In this document: positions 25,768 to 33,724 of the stretch, one piece after another
Position numbering within the stretch: the first letter of the stretch is position 1
Layout of the letters: each line of letters starts with the position of its first letter
Assembly (NCBI GenBank): GCA_947564305.1
Contig: CANOBT010000029.1
Coordinates: 1 to 43,061, forward strand
Direction: 5' to 3'
Source of the DNA: an uncultured Lachnospiraceae bacterium
GTDB taxonomy: Bacteria > Bacillota_A > Clostridia > Lachnospirales > Lachnospiraceae
Length of the DNA: 43,061 nucleotides
Position numbers and translations under genes: made by a program
The notes under the pieces: model-generated
What the model saw: only the letters and a program-made list of their open reading frames with translations
Databases searched by the model: none
Told to the model about the DNA's origin: nothing

Positions 25768-27597
25768 ATGAAGAGAAATGAAAAGCTGATTCGGACGAAG
25801 CTGTGGCAGTATCTCCTGCCCAGTATCATGATGACGGCCGCTTTGCAGATGGGAAATATCGTGGACACCATGCTTGTGGGAAATATCCTGGGGGCGGATG
25901 CCATGTCAGCCGTTAAGATCGGGATGACCATTGACAATATCATGGAAATTCCGGGGTATGTCCTTGGGGTAGGAGGCAGCGTTGCAGTCGGGATTTTACT
26001 GGGAAAGCGCGAGCGTGAAAAGGCGAACCGGGTCTTTTCCGTGACGCTGACGGTCAGCCTCATATGCGGGTTCCTGTTTGTATTATTGTCAGTGACCTCG
26101 CCGGCCCTTGCCGGAATGCTGACCGGAGGAAATGCGCTGACAGATGATGTGGCAGGCTTTGTATTTGTAACACTGTTGGGCGCACCAATCCTAAGCCTTG
26201 CACTCCAGTTTATGAATTATGTGGCAGTTGACAATAATCCGTCGGCGGCATCCGCTTATGTGATTGTGTCCAATGTGATTAACCTGGTACTGGATTATTT
26301 TGTTTTAAAATATACTTCCCTGGGTACTGCGGGGGCAGCTTTGTCCACCATCCTTGGCTATGGGCTCGCGATGTCCGTGCTGGTCGTTTATTTCCGGTCA
26401 CCGAAGCGGATGTTGAGATTTGTGAATCCGTTCGGAGATTTCCGTGGGGCATCCTGTACCACGGATTCCGGCAAGGAGAACGGTCGGCATCCGGTAGTAT
26501 ATGCAAAAGAGGCATTCCTGCTGGCGGCATCCACGGGAATCCCCACATTGCTGTATATGATTTTTATTACGGTCAAGGATTTGGGGTTGAATACCATGAT
26601 TATCCGGATGATCGGCAATGACGCTATGGCAGTATATACGGTATGCACCAATGTGGTCTTATTAGTGGAGCTGCTTGTAGGCGGGATTATCGGTACGATT
26701 GCCTCTATCGGCGGGGTGATCTACGGGGAAAAGGATTATTTCGGTATCAAAAGCCTGGTGAAAAATGTCTTGCTCTACAGTTATATCGTGCTGGCGTTTG
26801 TACTCGTGATTCTTCTGTGCTTCACGCAGTATGTTGTAGCTTTGTTTGGAATCTCAGGAGGGGAGCTTTTGGATATCTCGGTGGCGGCATTGAGGATTTT
26901 CGTGCTCTGCCTGCCATTCTATCTGTGGAATAAATTTATGACCACCTATTATCAAAGCACAGAGAAAACAAAGATTGCGGGGATTGTGACATCTCTGCAG
27001 AACTGTATTGCAATCCTTCCTGCCGCGGCTGTGCTTGTATTTGCGGCAAAGGCGGCAGGGATGGATATGCTGAATGCGCTTATGGTTTCCTTTATCGTTA
27101 GCGAGATTGCAACCATGGCCATTGCATTTTTTTACAGGAAGATTCAATATCAGAATCAGGGATTCTTGCTCTTGCCTGAGTGCGAAGACGAAAATATATT
27201 GGACATGTCCATTGAGGGGACCTTGGAGAACGCCGAAAAAGTTCCCCGTGAAATGATTGGATTTTGTAAGGAAAAGGGCGTGGACAGCAGCAAGGCAAAT
27301 TTACTGGCAGTGGCCGCCGAGGAGATGATTGTGAATATCATCCGGTACGGCGGGAAAAAAGTGGGGACGATTGATGTCAACCTGTGCATCACTGAACATG
27401 CGATTATCTTCCGTATACGGGATAACGGAATCCCATTCGACCCTACGGATTATACGGTAGATTCCGAGGAGTTTGAAGTTCATGGAATCGAAGTGGTGAA
27501 AAGTATTACGGACAAGATACAGTATATGCGGGTTTTGGATCTGAATAATTCTGTGGTGGAAATTGAGGCTGAGTTTCAAAAATCGAAAAAAAATTAA
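25768..27597 (+). CDS. MATE exporter fused to C-terminal RsbW-like HATPase domain
   Basis: The product is 609 residues, about 150 longer than a usual MATE protein. Residues 1 to about 465 have the twelve-helix MATE pattern, starting with an MMTAALQMGNIVDTMLVG segment of the kind found in helix 1. The remaining ~140 residues form a soluble domain with HATPase features: AAEEMIVNIIRYGGKK (N box, about 516) and RDNGIPFDPTDY (G1 box, about 551). The later glycine box is degenerate (EVHGIEVVKS). This domain type is the Ser kinase of partner-switching systems. The gene starts 19 bases after the NRPS stop, so it is very likely cotranscribed and its cargo is probably the NRPS product. The fused domain could bind or phosphorylate the operon's STAS protein. 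Whether it is an active kinase is unknown. Confidence 0.88.
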   Translation: MKRNEKLIRTKLWQYLLPSIMMTAALQMGNIVDTMLVGNILGADAMSAVKIGMTIDNIMEIPGYVLGVGGSVAVGILLGKREREKANRVFSVTLTVSLICGFLFVLLSVTSPALAGMLTGGNALTDDVAGFVFVTLLGAPILSLALQFMNYVAVDNNPSAASAYVIVSNVINLVLDYFVLKYTSLGTAGAALSTILGYGLAMSVLVVYFRSPKRMLRFVNPFGDFRGASCTTDSGKENGRHPVVYAKEAFLLAASTGIPTLLYMIFITVKDLGLNTMIIRMIGNDAMAVYTVCTNVVLLVELLVGGIIGTIASIGGVIYGEKDYFGIKSLVKNVLLYSYIVLAFVLVILLCFTQYVVALFGISGGELLDISVAALRIFVLCLPFYLWNKFMTTYYQSTEKTKIAGIVTSLQNCIAILPAAAVLVFAAKAAGMDMLNALMVSFIVSEIATMAIAFFYRKIQYQNQGFLLLPECEDENILDMSIEGTLENAEKVPREMIGFCKEKGVDSSKANLLAVAAEEMIVNIIRYGGKKVGTIDVNLCITEHAIIFRIRDNGIPFDPTDYTVDSEEFEVHGIEVVKSITDKIQYMRVLDLNNSVVEIEAEFQKSKKN

Positions 27598-27615
27598 GTT
27601 TTGAAAGTGAACACA

Positions 27616-27645
27616 TTGCATATTTTCCTTAATAAATGATATACT
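27616..27645 (+). promoter_or_regulatory. Promoter of DUF4143-type ATPase gene
   Basis: TTGCAT (27616-27621), 18 bases, TATACT (27640-27645). It would start transcription near 27652, after an in-frame ATG at 27636, so the gene must start at 27693. Confidence 0.6.
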
Positions 27646-27692
27646 GGTTTCAAAAATGCAAAAAATTTATATTTTTGAAAGCGAGTGAATTT

Positions 27693-28889
27693 ATGAAGAC
27701 AATTTTGAGAAAACGATATCTGGACAGAATGATTAATCTGAAGGATACTCCGGATATAAAAATCATTACGGGAATCAGGCGTTCCGGGAAATCCCAGTTG
27801 ATGCAGGCTTATGTGGAATATATGCAGAACCATTTTGATAATATCAATATTATTTATATAGATTATATGGATCTGGCATTTGAGAAAATCAAAGAGTACC
27901 ATGCGCTTCATAATTACGTGGACGAGCGGTATCAGGCAGAAAAGACAAATTACGTCTTTGTAGACGAGGTACAGATGTGCCCCGGATTTGAACTGGCCAT
28001 TAACAGCCTGTACGCAAAAAGAAAGTATGATATCTATCTTACTGGTTCAAACGCGTTTTTGTTAAGCGCGGATCTGGCGACACTTTTTACCGGAAGATAT
28101 ATTGAGATTCCCGTATTTCCTTTTAGTTTCGAGGAATATTGTGAATATTACAATGGCGCTAAGGACAAAGAACAGCTTTTTGAAGATTATTCAGTAAACG
28201 GCGGGTTGGCGGGTTCTTATGTATATCGGACCGAAAAGGACAGAACAACTTATATTAAAGAAGTTTATGAAACGATTGTGACCAGAGATCTTGTACAGAA
28301 GTATCATCTTTCTGATACCACAGTGCTGCAGCGGCTAAGCGAATTTCTAATGGATAATATCAGTAATCTTACTTCGTCCAATAAGGTGAGTACGATCCTG
28401 TCTGAAAATAAGATTGCCACCAACCATATGACTGTTGGAAAATATATCAAATATCTGTGCAACGCTTTTGTCTTTTATGATATTAAGAGATATGATATCC
28501 GGGGAAAGAAGTATCTGGAATCTTTGGATAAATTTTATCTGTGCGACACCGGTATCCGCTATGCGGTTCTGGGAAGCAGGAACATGGACTATGGGCGGAT
28601 ATACGAAAATATTGTCTGTATGGAGCTTCTGCGCAGAGGCTTTGATGTCTATGTTGGAAAACTGTATCAAAAAGAAATTGATTTTGTAGCACAGTGTGGA
28701 AGTGAAAAAATATATGTTCAGGTTAGCGACAATATTACCAGTGAAGACACGTTTAAACGTGAGGTTGCACCGCTTTTAAGCATCCGGGACGCATATCCTA
28801 AAATTGTAATTGCCAGAACCAGACACCCGAAATACACATATGAGGGGATTGAAATATGTGATATTGCGGAATGGCTTCTGGAGAAGTAA
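27693..28889 (+). CDS. AAA ATPase with DUF4143 domain
   Basis: The start at 27693 (MKTILRKRYLDRM) is chosen because the promoter lies beyond the upstream ATG. The product is 398 residues. The AAA_14-type ATPase domain has Walker A GIRRSGKSQL, Walker B YVFVDEVQ and a sensor-like YLTGSNAFLLS. The C-terminal third (ESLDKFYLCDTGIRYAV, then RGFDVYVGKLYQKEIDFVA) is the DUF4143 region, which has a restriction-endonuclease-like look. These proteins occur in many copies in gut bacteria and archaea, with no agreed function. The gene has its own promoter and no clear tie to the NRPS operon just upstream. Confidence 0.88.
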   Translation: MKTILRKRYLDRMINLKDTPDIKIITGIRRSGKSQLMQAYVEYMQNHFDNINIIYIDYMDLAFEKIKEYHALHNYVDERYQAEKTNYVFVDEVQMCPGFELAINSLYAKRKYDIYLTGSNAFLLSADLATLFTGRYIEIPVFPFSFEEYCEYYNGAKDKEQLFEDYSVNGGLAGSYVYRTEKDRTTYIKEVYETIVTRDLVQKYHLSDTTVLQRLSEFLMDNISNLTSSNKVSTILSENKIATNHMTVGKYIKYLCNAFVFYDIKRYDIRGKKYLESLDKFYLCDTGIRYAVLGSRNMDYGRIYENIVCMELLRRGFDVYVGKLYQKEIDFVAQCGSEKIYVQVSDNITSEDTFKREVAPLLSIRDAYPKIVIARTRHPKYTYEGIEICDIAEWLLEK

Positions 28890-28894
28890 GAACA

Positions 28895-28926
28895 TTTCAC
28901 AGTATAGTGCGCAACACGGTGTGAAA
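28895..28926. other. Hairpin after DUF4143 ATPase gene
   Basis: Arms TTTCACA (28895-28901) and TGTGAAA (28920-28926), with an inner GTG-CGCAA-CAC stem. No T-run follows, so it is not a standard terminator. It could be an operator or RNA-stability element. Confidence 0.35.
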
Positions 28927-28968
28927 GTAATGATCATCTTCTGCATACGGGATAAGAGAGGAAAATAA

Positions 28969-28997
28969 TTTACTGTATGACATTTCTGTGATAAAAT
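28969..28997 (+). promoter_or_regulatory. Promoter of AAA-nuclease gene
   Basis: TTTACT (28969-28974), 17 bases, TAAAAT (28992-28997), 38 bases before the ATG at 29035. Confidence 0.5.
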
Positions 28998-29034
28998 ATT
29001 TTGAGAACAATGGATATCCGGAAAGGGGTGCGTA

Positions 29035-30744
29035 ATGATGGGAAAGGTCAGAATCCCTGTTGGCGAGGAAAACTTTGAACTTCTGAGAAAGAAGAAAAGC
29101 TACTATGTAGATAAGACAGGATTGATTGCAGAATTGATGGAGGAAGATTCTAAAGTTAGTCTGATTACGCGCCCGCGTCGTTTTGGCAAGACATTGAATA
29201 TGAGTATGCTTGAGGCATTCTTTGATATCCGGAAAGACAACCGGGCGATTTTTGAAGGCCTTGAGATTATGGGGCATGAAGAGATTTGCGCAAATTGGAT
29301 GAACCAATGGCCTGTGCTTTTTATTTCCTTTAAGGATGTGGCAAATGATAATTTTGAAGATTCCTATGAACAGATGGCGCTTAATTTAGCAGATTTATGC
29401 ATAGAACATGGCTACTTACTGGACAGTGAGAAAACGGACAAGGATGATAAAGACCGTTTTACAAGGTTAAAAGCCGGAAAAGCAACGGAAGCGGAGCTTA
29501 GGAACAGCCTTTTTATCATCAGCCGTATGATGTACGCACATTTTGGAAAGCCGGTGATCCTACTGATTGATGAATATGACGTGCCGTTGGCGAAGGCCAG
29601 TGAATATGGATATTACCAGAAAATGCTGAATGTAATCCGAAGTATCATGAGTACATCCTTTAAGACCAACAGATTCCTGCAGTTTGCGGTTGTTACCGGA
29701 TGCCTTCGTATTGCAAAGGAGAGTATTTTTACAGGTGTTAATAATTTTAAATCTAATTCCATAGCAGGGAGCCATTATCTGGACAGATTTGGATTTACGG
29801 AAACAGAAGTAGAGAAGATGCTGAAAGAAACCGGGTTATTATCTCATCTCTCTTCGATGCGGCGGTGGTATGATGGCTATCATTTTGGAAAGCATGATGT
29901 CTACTGTCCCTGGGATGTGGCAAATTATGTGGCTGATGCGCTGCATGAACCAGACAAAGCTCCGGGAAATTATTGGAAAGATACAAGTCATAATAATATT
30001 ATCAAGCAATTTGTGGGTAAGGATGGCATGAATATCAATGATAAGCTCGAAGTGCTGCTCTCAGGAGGGTGTATCAGGACACAGCTTACCGAGGACTCTA
30101 CTTATTATTTTGAAAATGCCGCAGAACAGGATTTTTGGAGTATTCTTTATTTTACGGGATATTTAACTGTTGCTGAGAACACTGCAAATTATAAGGATGA
30201 GATTAGCCTGAGGATTCCCAATGAGGAGATTAGGACTATTTTCGGAGATACGATTGTACAATGGTTCCGTGAGACAATTGGCGTCAAGGCTGCAGAGCGC
30301 AGTGAAATGTTTGCGGCATGGTGGAGTGGTGATGAGAAGATGGTGACAGATGCTGTTTCCATCATCCTGAATGATGCTATCAGTTATTACGATTACAATG
30401 AGGATTATTACCACGCATTTGTAGCGGGTTTATTTTCGGGAGCAGGATATCTGGTTACTTCCAATGACGAAAATGGAATTGGCAGATCGGATGTGGTCGT
30501 AAAGGACCGGAAACAGCGGAGGGTTATTATTATAGAGATAAAGCATTCCGATATGGAGACCGAGATGGAGAAGGACTGTCAGGGAGCCTTGCGGCAGATT
30601 AACGTGAAAAAATATGCTTCAAAATATTTGAACGGCTATAAGACTGTGCAATGTTATGGAGCAGCATTTTTTCAGAAGAAATGTCTGATTCAAAAGGTAA
30701 CTGTGCCAGGGCAGGGAAAAGGCTCGGTATTTGAGATTGAGTAA
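29035..30744 (+). CDS. AAA-ATPase-like protein with PD-(D/E)XK nuclease-like tail
   Basis: The ATG follows AAAGGGGTG. The product is 569 residues. The N-terminal domain has the family hallmarks YYVDKTGLIAEL, RPRRFGKTLNMSML (Walker A equivalent) and a Walker B-like VILLIDEYDVPLAKA, typical of the AAA-ATPase_like (PF09820) group. The C-terminal part has GIGRSDVVV followed by RRVIIIEIKHSD, the Asp and ExK of a PD-(D/E)XK nuclease fold (PDDEXK_9). These genes are expanded in Clostridia and Bacteroidetes, and their biological role is not settled. A terminator follows at 30769. Confidence 0.9.
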   Translation: MMGKVRIPVGEENFELLRKKKSYYVDKTGLIAELMEEDSKVSLITRPRRFGKTLNMSMLEAFFDIRKDNRAIFEGLEIMGHEEICANWMNQWPVLFISFKDVANDNFEDSYEQMALNLADLCIEHGYLLDSEKTDKDDKDRFTRLKAGKATEAELRNSLFIISRMMYAHFGKPVILLIDEYDVPLAKASEYGYYQKMLNVIRSIMSTSFKTNRFLQFAVVTGCLRIAKESIFTGVNNFKSNSIAGSHYLDRFGFTETEVEKMLKETGLLSHLSSMRRWYDGYHFGKHDVYCPWDVANYVADALHEPDKAPGNYWKDTSHNNIIKQFVGKDGMNINDKLEVLLSGGCIRTQLTEDSTYYFENAAEQDFWSILYFTGYLTVAENTANYKDEISLRIPNEEIRTIFGDTIVQWFRETIGVKAAERSEMFAAWWSGDEKMVTDAVSIILNDAISYYDYNEDYYHAFVAGLFSGAGYLVTSNDENGIGRSDVVVKDRKQRRVIIIEIKHSDMETEMEKDCQGALRQINVKKYASKYLNGYKTVQCYGAAFFQKKCLIQKVTVPGQGKGSVFEIE

Positions 30745-30768
30745 GTAAAAGCAGTTTGTTTTGAAAAG

Positions 30769-30796
30769 AAAGGGTATGAGAAATCTGCCCTTTTTT
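30769..30796 (+). terminator. Terminator after AAA-nuclease gene
   Basis: Stem AAAGGG (30769-30774) and CCCTTT (30788-30793) running into a six-T tract (30791-30796). It abuts the intergenic repeat copy B. Confidence 0.6.
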
Positions 30797-30838
30797 ATAC
30801 CATAGTATGCAGAAAGTTTGCCAGTGGCAAGCTTTCTG
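30796..30838. repeat. Intergenic hairpin repeat, copy B
   Basis: TATACCATAGTATGC (30796-30810) is identical to copy A at 7425. A stem-loop with arms CAGAAAG.TTGCCA and TGGCAA.CTTTCTG follows. Stem bases differ from copy A but stay paired. It lies between a gene end and the MerR-type promoter. Confidence 0.65.
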
Positions 30839-30877
30839 TATTTTTGTGCAAATTTTTATCTAAATTCATGATAATAC

Positions 30878-30908
30878 TTGACTGTATACCTGCTATATAC
30901 CCTATGAT
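30878..30908 (+). promoter_or_regulatory. MerR-type promoter with 19-bp spacer and dyad operator
   Basis: TTGACT (30878-30883), a 19-base spacer, and TATGAT (30903-30908). Within the spacer, GTATA (30884-30888) and TATAC (30896-30900) form an inverted repeat nearly centred between the boxes. Overlong spacing with a dyad in the spacer is the hallmark of promoters that MerR regulators activate by untwisting DNA. The gene it drives encodes a MerR domain, so autoregulation is predicted. Confidence 0.7.
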
Positions 30909-30945
30909 ATTTACAAAATTAAAGGAAAAACAAGGGGGTGTGTGC

Positions 30946-32940
30946 TTGAATACGAAACAGGTAGAGGAATTAACAGGCATTACCAGACAGAACATCCGTT
31001 ATTACGAACGGCAGGGTTTACTGGAACCGGCCAGGGACACAGGCAATGCCTATCGGGACTATTCCGAGGAAGACATCCGGCGGCTGAAATTGATAAAAAT
31101 GCTTCGAATGCTGGACATGCCGCTGAAGGAAATCGAGCAGGTGTTAAATGGAAATCTTCTGTTAAAAGACGCTGTCATAAAACAGCAGGAAACTCTATTG
31201 CAGCAGCAGAAGCAGCTTCAGGCGGCGGTACAGGTCTGTGCAAATATCCAAAAGGAACGCTTAGAATCCATTGATGTGGACAGTTATTTGGACAGGATGG
31301 AACGCATGGAGAAGAGCGGAAGTGTATTTGCCAGGATTGTGGATGATTACAAACAGGTGGCAGAGGAGGAACGGCAGCGGCAGTTTTCTTTTTATGAGGA
31401 GCAGCCTGTGAATACGGCAGGGATATTTGAAAAGGCATTGCGGAGATACGCCAAAGAGCAGCAGCATAAATTCCAGATGGTCAAAACCGGAATGTATCCT
31501 GAATTTACATTGGACGGTATTCCATATACGGCGGTATGTAAGGCAGAACAGGATGCAGAGACGAAGGCAGCCGGAACAAAAATTATCTGTAACAGGCTGG
31601 ATGATGAGAAGGTGAAAAAGGAAATCCCTGGAAACAGAAGGGCTGTGTTTCAGGTGATCTATCTGATTGGGGCCAATATCCGCAGGCATCGTTTGAAGAG
31701 CATCCTGAATGGCGGCATCAGTATGATGGCAGTTGTGGTGCTGGCTTTTTATCTGGGAAATTTAAGCAGCGCCAGACAGCAGTTTCAGGAACTGCCGGAG
31801 GCCATTCCCGTGCGCGGAACGGTTATGAATGCCAAAGGAGATTTGAACCGCGGGCTGTTGATTCGGCAGCAGGTGTTGGATAAGGTCTATGCGTCGCCGT
31901 ATGTATGGAAGGTTCAGGAAACTGCAGAGCTGATCGGACATCTGAAGCAGGGAGAAGACGACGGCTCAGAAAATTCCGGTCAGCCAGACGAATTTCAAAT
32001 TTTAGGCGTCAACAGCCCGGATTCCATTTATGAGGGCAGTGAAAAAGAGATTCTCTGGTCGGATGGCTGGAACTGGGAAAAATTTCAGGAGAGCTCCCAG
32101 GTATCCCTTACCGGACAAAGTCCGCAGTCCGAAACAACTGCCGTGTCAGACAACCCTGGAGTATGCATTGCCGGCAAAACCTTTCTGGAGAATCTAAATC
32201 TGGAAAAAGGAGGGCGCATGTCCTGTTCTCTGGAGCGGTATTGTCCTGCCGAGATTGGCCTGGGCCTGAAACGGGAAGCGCTTAAACCTGTGGAGATGGA
32301 AATCGTAGGGGTGGTGAACGATACGCCGGAGAATGGCCTGATGGAAGCAGAGGTAATCTTTCCGTTGGAGGCGGTAAAACAGATATATGAAAAAAATGAT
32401 ATCGTCTATTTCGCCTCTTCCCTTTCGTTTACCGTGAAAGAACCGATGGCGTTAAATGAATTAAAGCAGGAATTAAAAGAAACAGGGCTGACCTCCGTGA
32501 TACCGGGGTCTGTGGAAAATTATGCAGGCTCCGCCCTTCGGATGGAGGATGATGTGTTCATCCAGGCGGCGCTGGGATTAGAAAAAAGTGTATCTTTACT
32601 GGAAGGGTTTCTGCCTTTCATACTGCTGATCGTTTTGTTGGCAGGCTATATGGTCCCCCATCTGCTCCTGCAGGGCAGGCGGAGCGAATATGCGGTCATG
32701 CGTGCTCTGGGAACAGGCAAAAAACGCTGTATTGTCATCTTTTTTACAGAGCATATGTTACTGGCAATGACGGGCGGGATGATTGGTGCGGCGGTCGCCG
32801 CCATATTTGGCACGGCAGGGCTTTTAACTGCATTGGGCGTATGGGCGCTCTACCTGTGCTGTTATACGGCAGGAGCGGCGGCAGCCATGTGGATGTTTGG
32901 CAGAATCAGTATTGCGGCTGTGTTGGCATGCCGGGATTGA
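30946..32940 (+). CDS. MerR regulator fused to FtsX-like ABC permease
   Basis: A TTG at 30946 is the start: AAGGGGGTG lies five bases upstream, and the promoter at 30878-30908 lies after the in-frame ATG at 30844. The product is 664 residues. Residues 1-70 form a MerR winged helix (TKQVEELTGITRQNIRYYER, GLLEP, then the NAYRDYSEEDIRRL wing), followed by a Gln/Lys-rich coiled coil (about 75-130). After a linker comes a first membrane helix near 253-275, preceded by NIRRHRLKSIL as in FtsX permeases. Then come an extracytoplasmic domain of about 270 residues and three C-terminal membrane helices. The topology puts the MerR domain in the cytoplasm. With the next two genes it forms an ABC system of the MacB/BceAB type. 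The frame is open throughout. I know of no characterised example of this architecture. Confidence 0.85.
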   Translation: MNTKQVEELTGITRQNIRYYERQGLLEPARDTGNAYRDYSEEDIRRLKLIKMLRMLDMPLKEIEQVLNGNLLLKDAVIKQQETLLQQQKQLQAAVQVCANIQKERLESIDVDSYLDRMERMEKSGSVFARIVDDYKQVAEEERQRQFSFYEEQPVNTAGIFEKALRRYAKEQQHKFQMVKTGMYPEFTLDGIPYTAVCKAEQDAETKAAGTKIICNRLDDEKVKKEIPGNRRAVFQVIYLIGANIRRHRLKSILNGGISMMAVVVLAFYLGNLSSARQQFQELPEAIPVRGTVMNAKGDLNRGLLIRQQVLDKVYASPYVWKVQETAELIGHLKQGEDDGSENSGQPDEFQILGVNSPDSIYEGSEKEILWSDGWNWEKFQESSQVSLTGQSPQSETTAVSDNPGVCIAGKTFLENLNLEKGGRMSCSLERYCPAEIGLGLKREALKPVEMEIVGVVNDTPENGLMEAEVIFPLEAVKQIYEKNDIVYFASSLSFTVKEPMALNELKQELKETGLTSVIPGSVENYAGSALRMEDDVFIQAALGLEKSVSLLEGFLPFILLIVLLAGYMVPHLLLQGRRSEYAVMRALGTGKKRCIVIFFTEHMLLAMTGGMIGAAVAAIFGTAGLLTALGVWALYLCCYTAGAAAAMWMFGRISIAAVLACRD

Positions 32941-32950
32941 GAGGGAAGCG

Positions 32951-33703
32951 ATGGAGAGAATCAAAGTAGAAGAAGTGAGTTATTCTTATCAGAATCAGTA
33001 TCAGAGGATTGAAGCAGTGAAGGCGGTAAGCTGCACTTTTGAATCCGGAAAAATGTATGCTATAACAGGGGAATCCGGAAGCGGAAAGTCCACCCTTTTA
33101 TCCCTTCTGGCGGGACTGGACCGGCCGGAGAAGGGCACGATTGCGGTGGATGGAAAAAATCTGCAGGAAATGGATCAGGATGCTTACCGGAGAGAACAGA
33201 TTTCCGTGGTGTATCAGGCATTTCATCTGTTTCCATTGTTAAATGCCTTGGAGAATGTGATGTATCCTCTGGAACTGCAGGGGGTGTCGCGAAAAGAGGC
33301 CCGGAAACAGGCGGCAGACTGTCTGGAAGAAGTGGGACTGGGAGAAAAAATCCGGGGACAGTACCCCAGGATGATGAGCGGCGGAGAACAGCAGCGCGTG
33401 GCCATTGCCCGCGCAATCGCCGCAAAGGGAACCATCCTGCTGGCGGACGAACCGACCGGGAACTTAGACTCGGAAAATGAAGAATATATCGTAGAACTGC
33501 TGAAAAAACTGGCATACGAAAAGGAATACCTGGTAATCATAGTCACCCATAATCCTGACATTGCACGGCAGGCGGATGTCTGCATGACCATGAAGGACGG
33601 CAAAATGATTTCCATGAAAGAGCAGAAACGAAAAGGTGCTTTGGCAGGAAGACAGGGCGTACAGGATACTCTGGCAGAAAAGCAGAATCCGCAGAAGGTT
33701 TAG
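32951..33703 (+). CDS. ABC transporter ATPase (MacB/LolD-like)
   Basis: ATG 32951, ten bases after the previous stop and behind GAGAGGGA; an upstream in-frame extension overlaps the preceding gene and is rejected. The product is 250 residues. Walker A is GESGSGKSTLLSLLAG, the Q-loop is in VVYQAFHLFPLLNALENV, the signature is MSGGEQQRVAIARAI, Walker B is ILLADEPTGNLDSENEE, and the switch His is in VIIVTHNPD. This is the ATPase group that pairs with FtsX-type permeases for export of lipids or peptides, or for antimicrobial-peptide sensing. It is between the two permease genes, so a heterodimeric permease is likely. Confidence 0.94.
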   Translation: MERIKVEEVSYSYQNQYQRIEAVKAVSCTFESGKMYAITGESGSGKSTLLSLLAGLDRPEKGTIAVDGKNLQEMDQDAYRREQISVVYQAFHLFPLLNALENVMYPLELQGVSRKEARKQAADCLEEVGLGEKIRGQYPRMMSGGEQQRVAIARAIAAKGTILLADEPTGNLDSENEEYIVELLKKLAYEKEYLVIIVTHNPDIARQADVCMTMKDGKMISMKEQKRKGALAGRQGVQDTLAEKQNPQKV

Positions 33704-33724
33704 ACAGAAAACGAGGTGTACAGG

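Noticed and set aside
30844..30945. In-frame ATG extension of the MerR-FtsX protein
   Set aside because: The MerR-type promoter at 30878-30908 lies inside this stretch, and the strong ribosome site is before the TTG at 30946.
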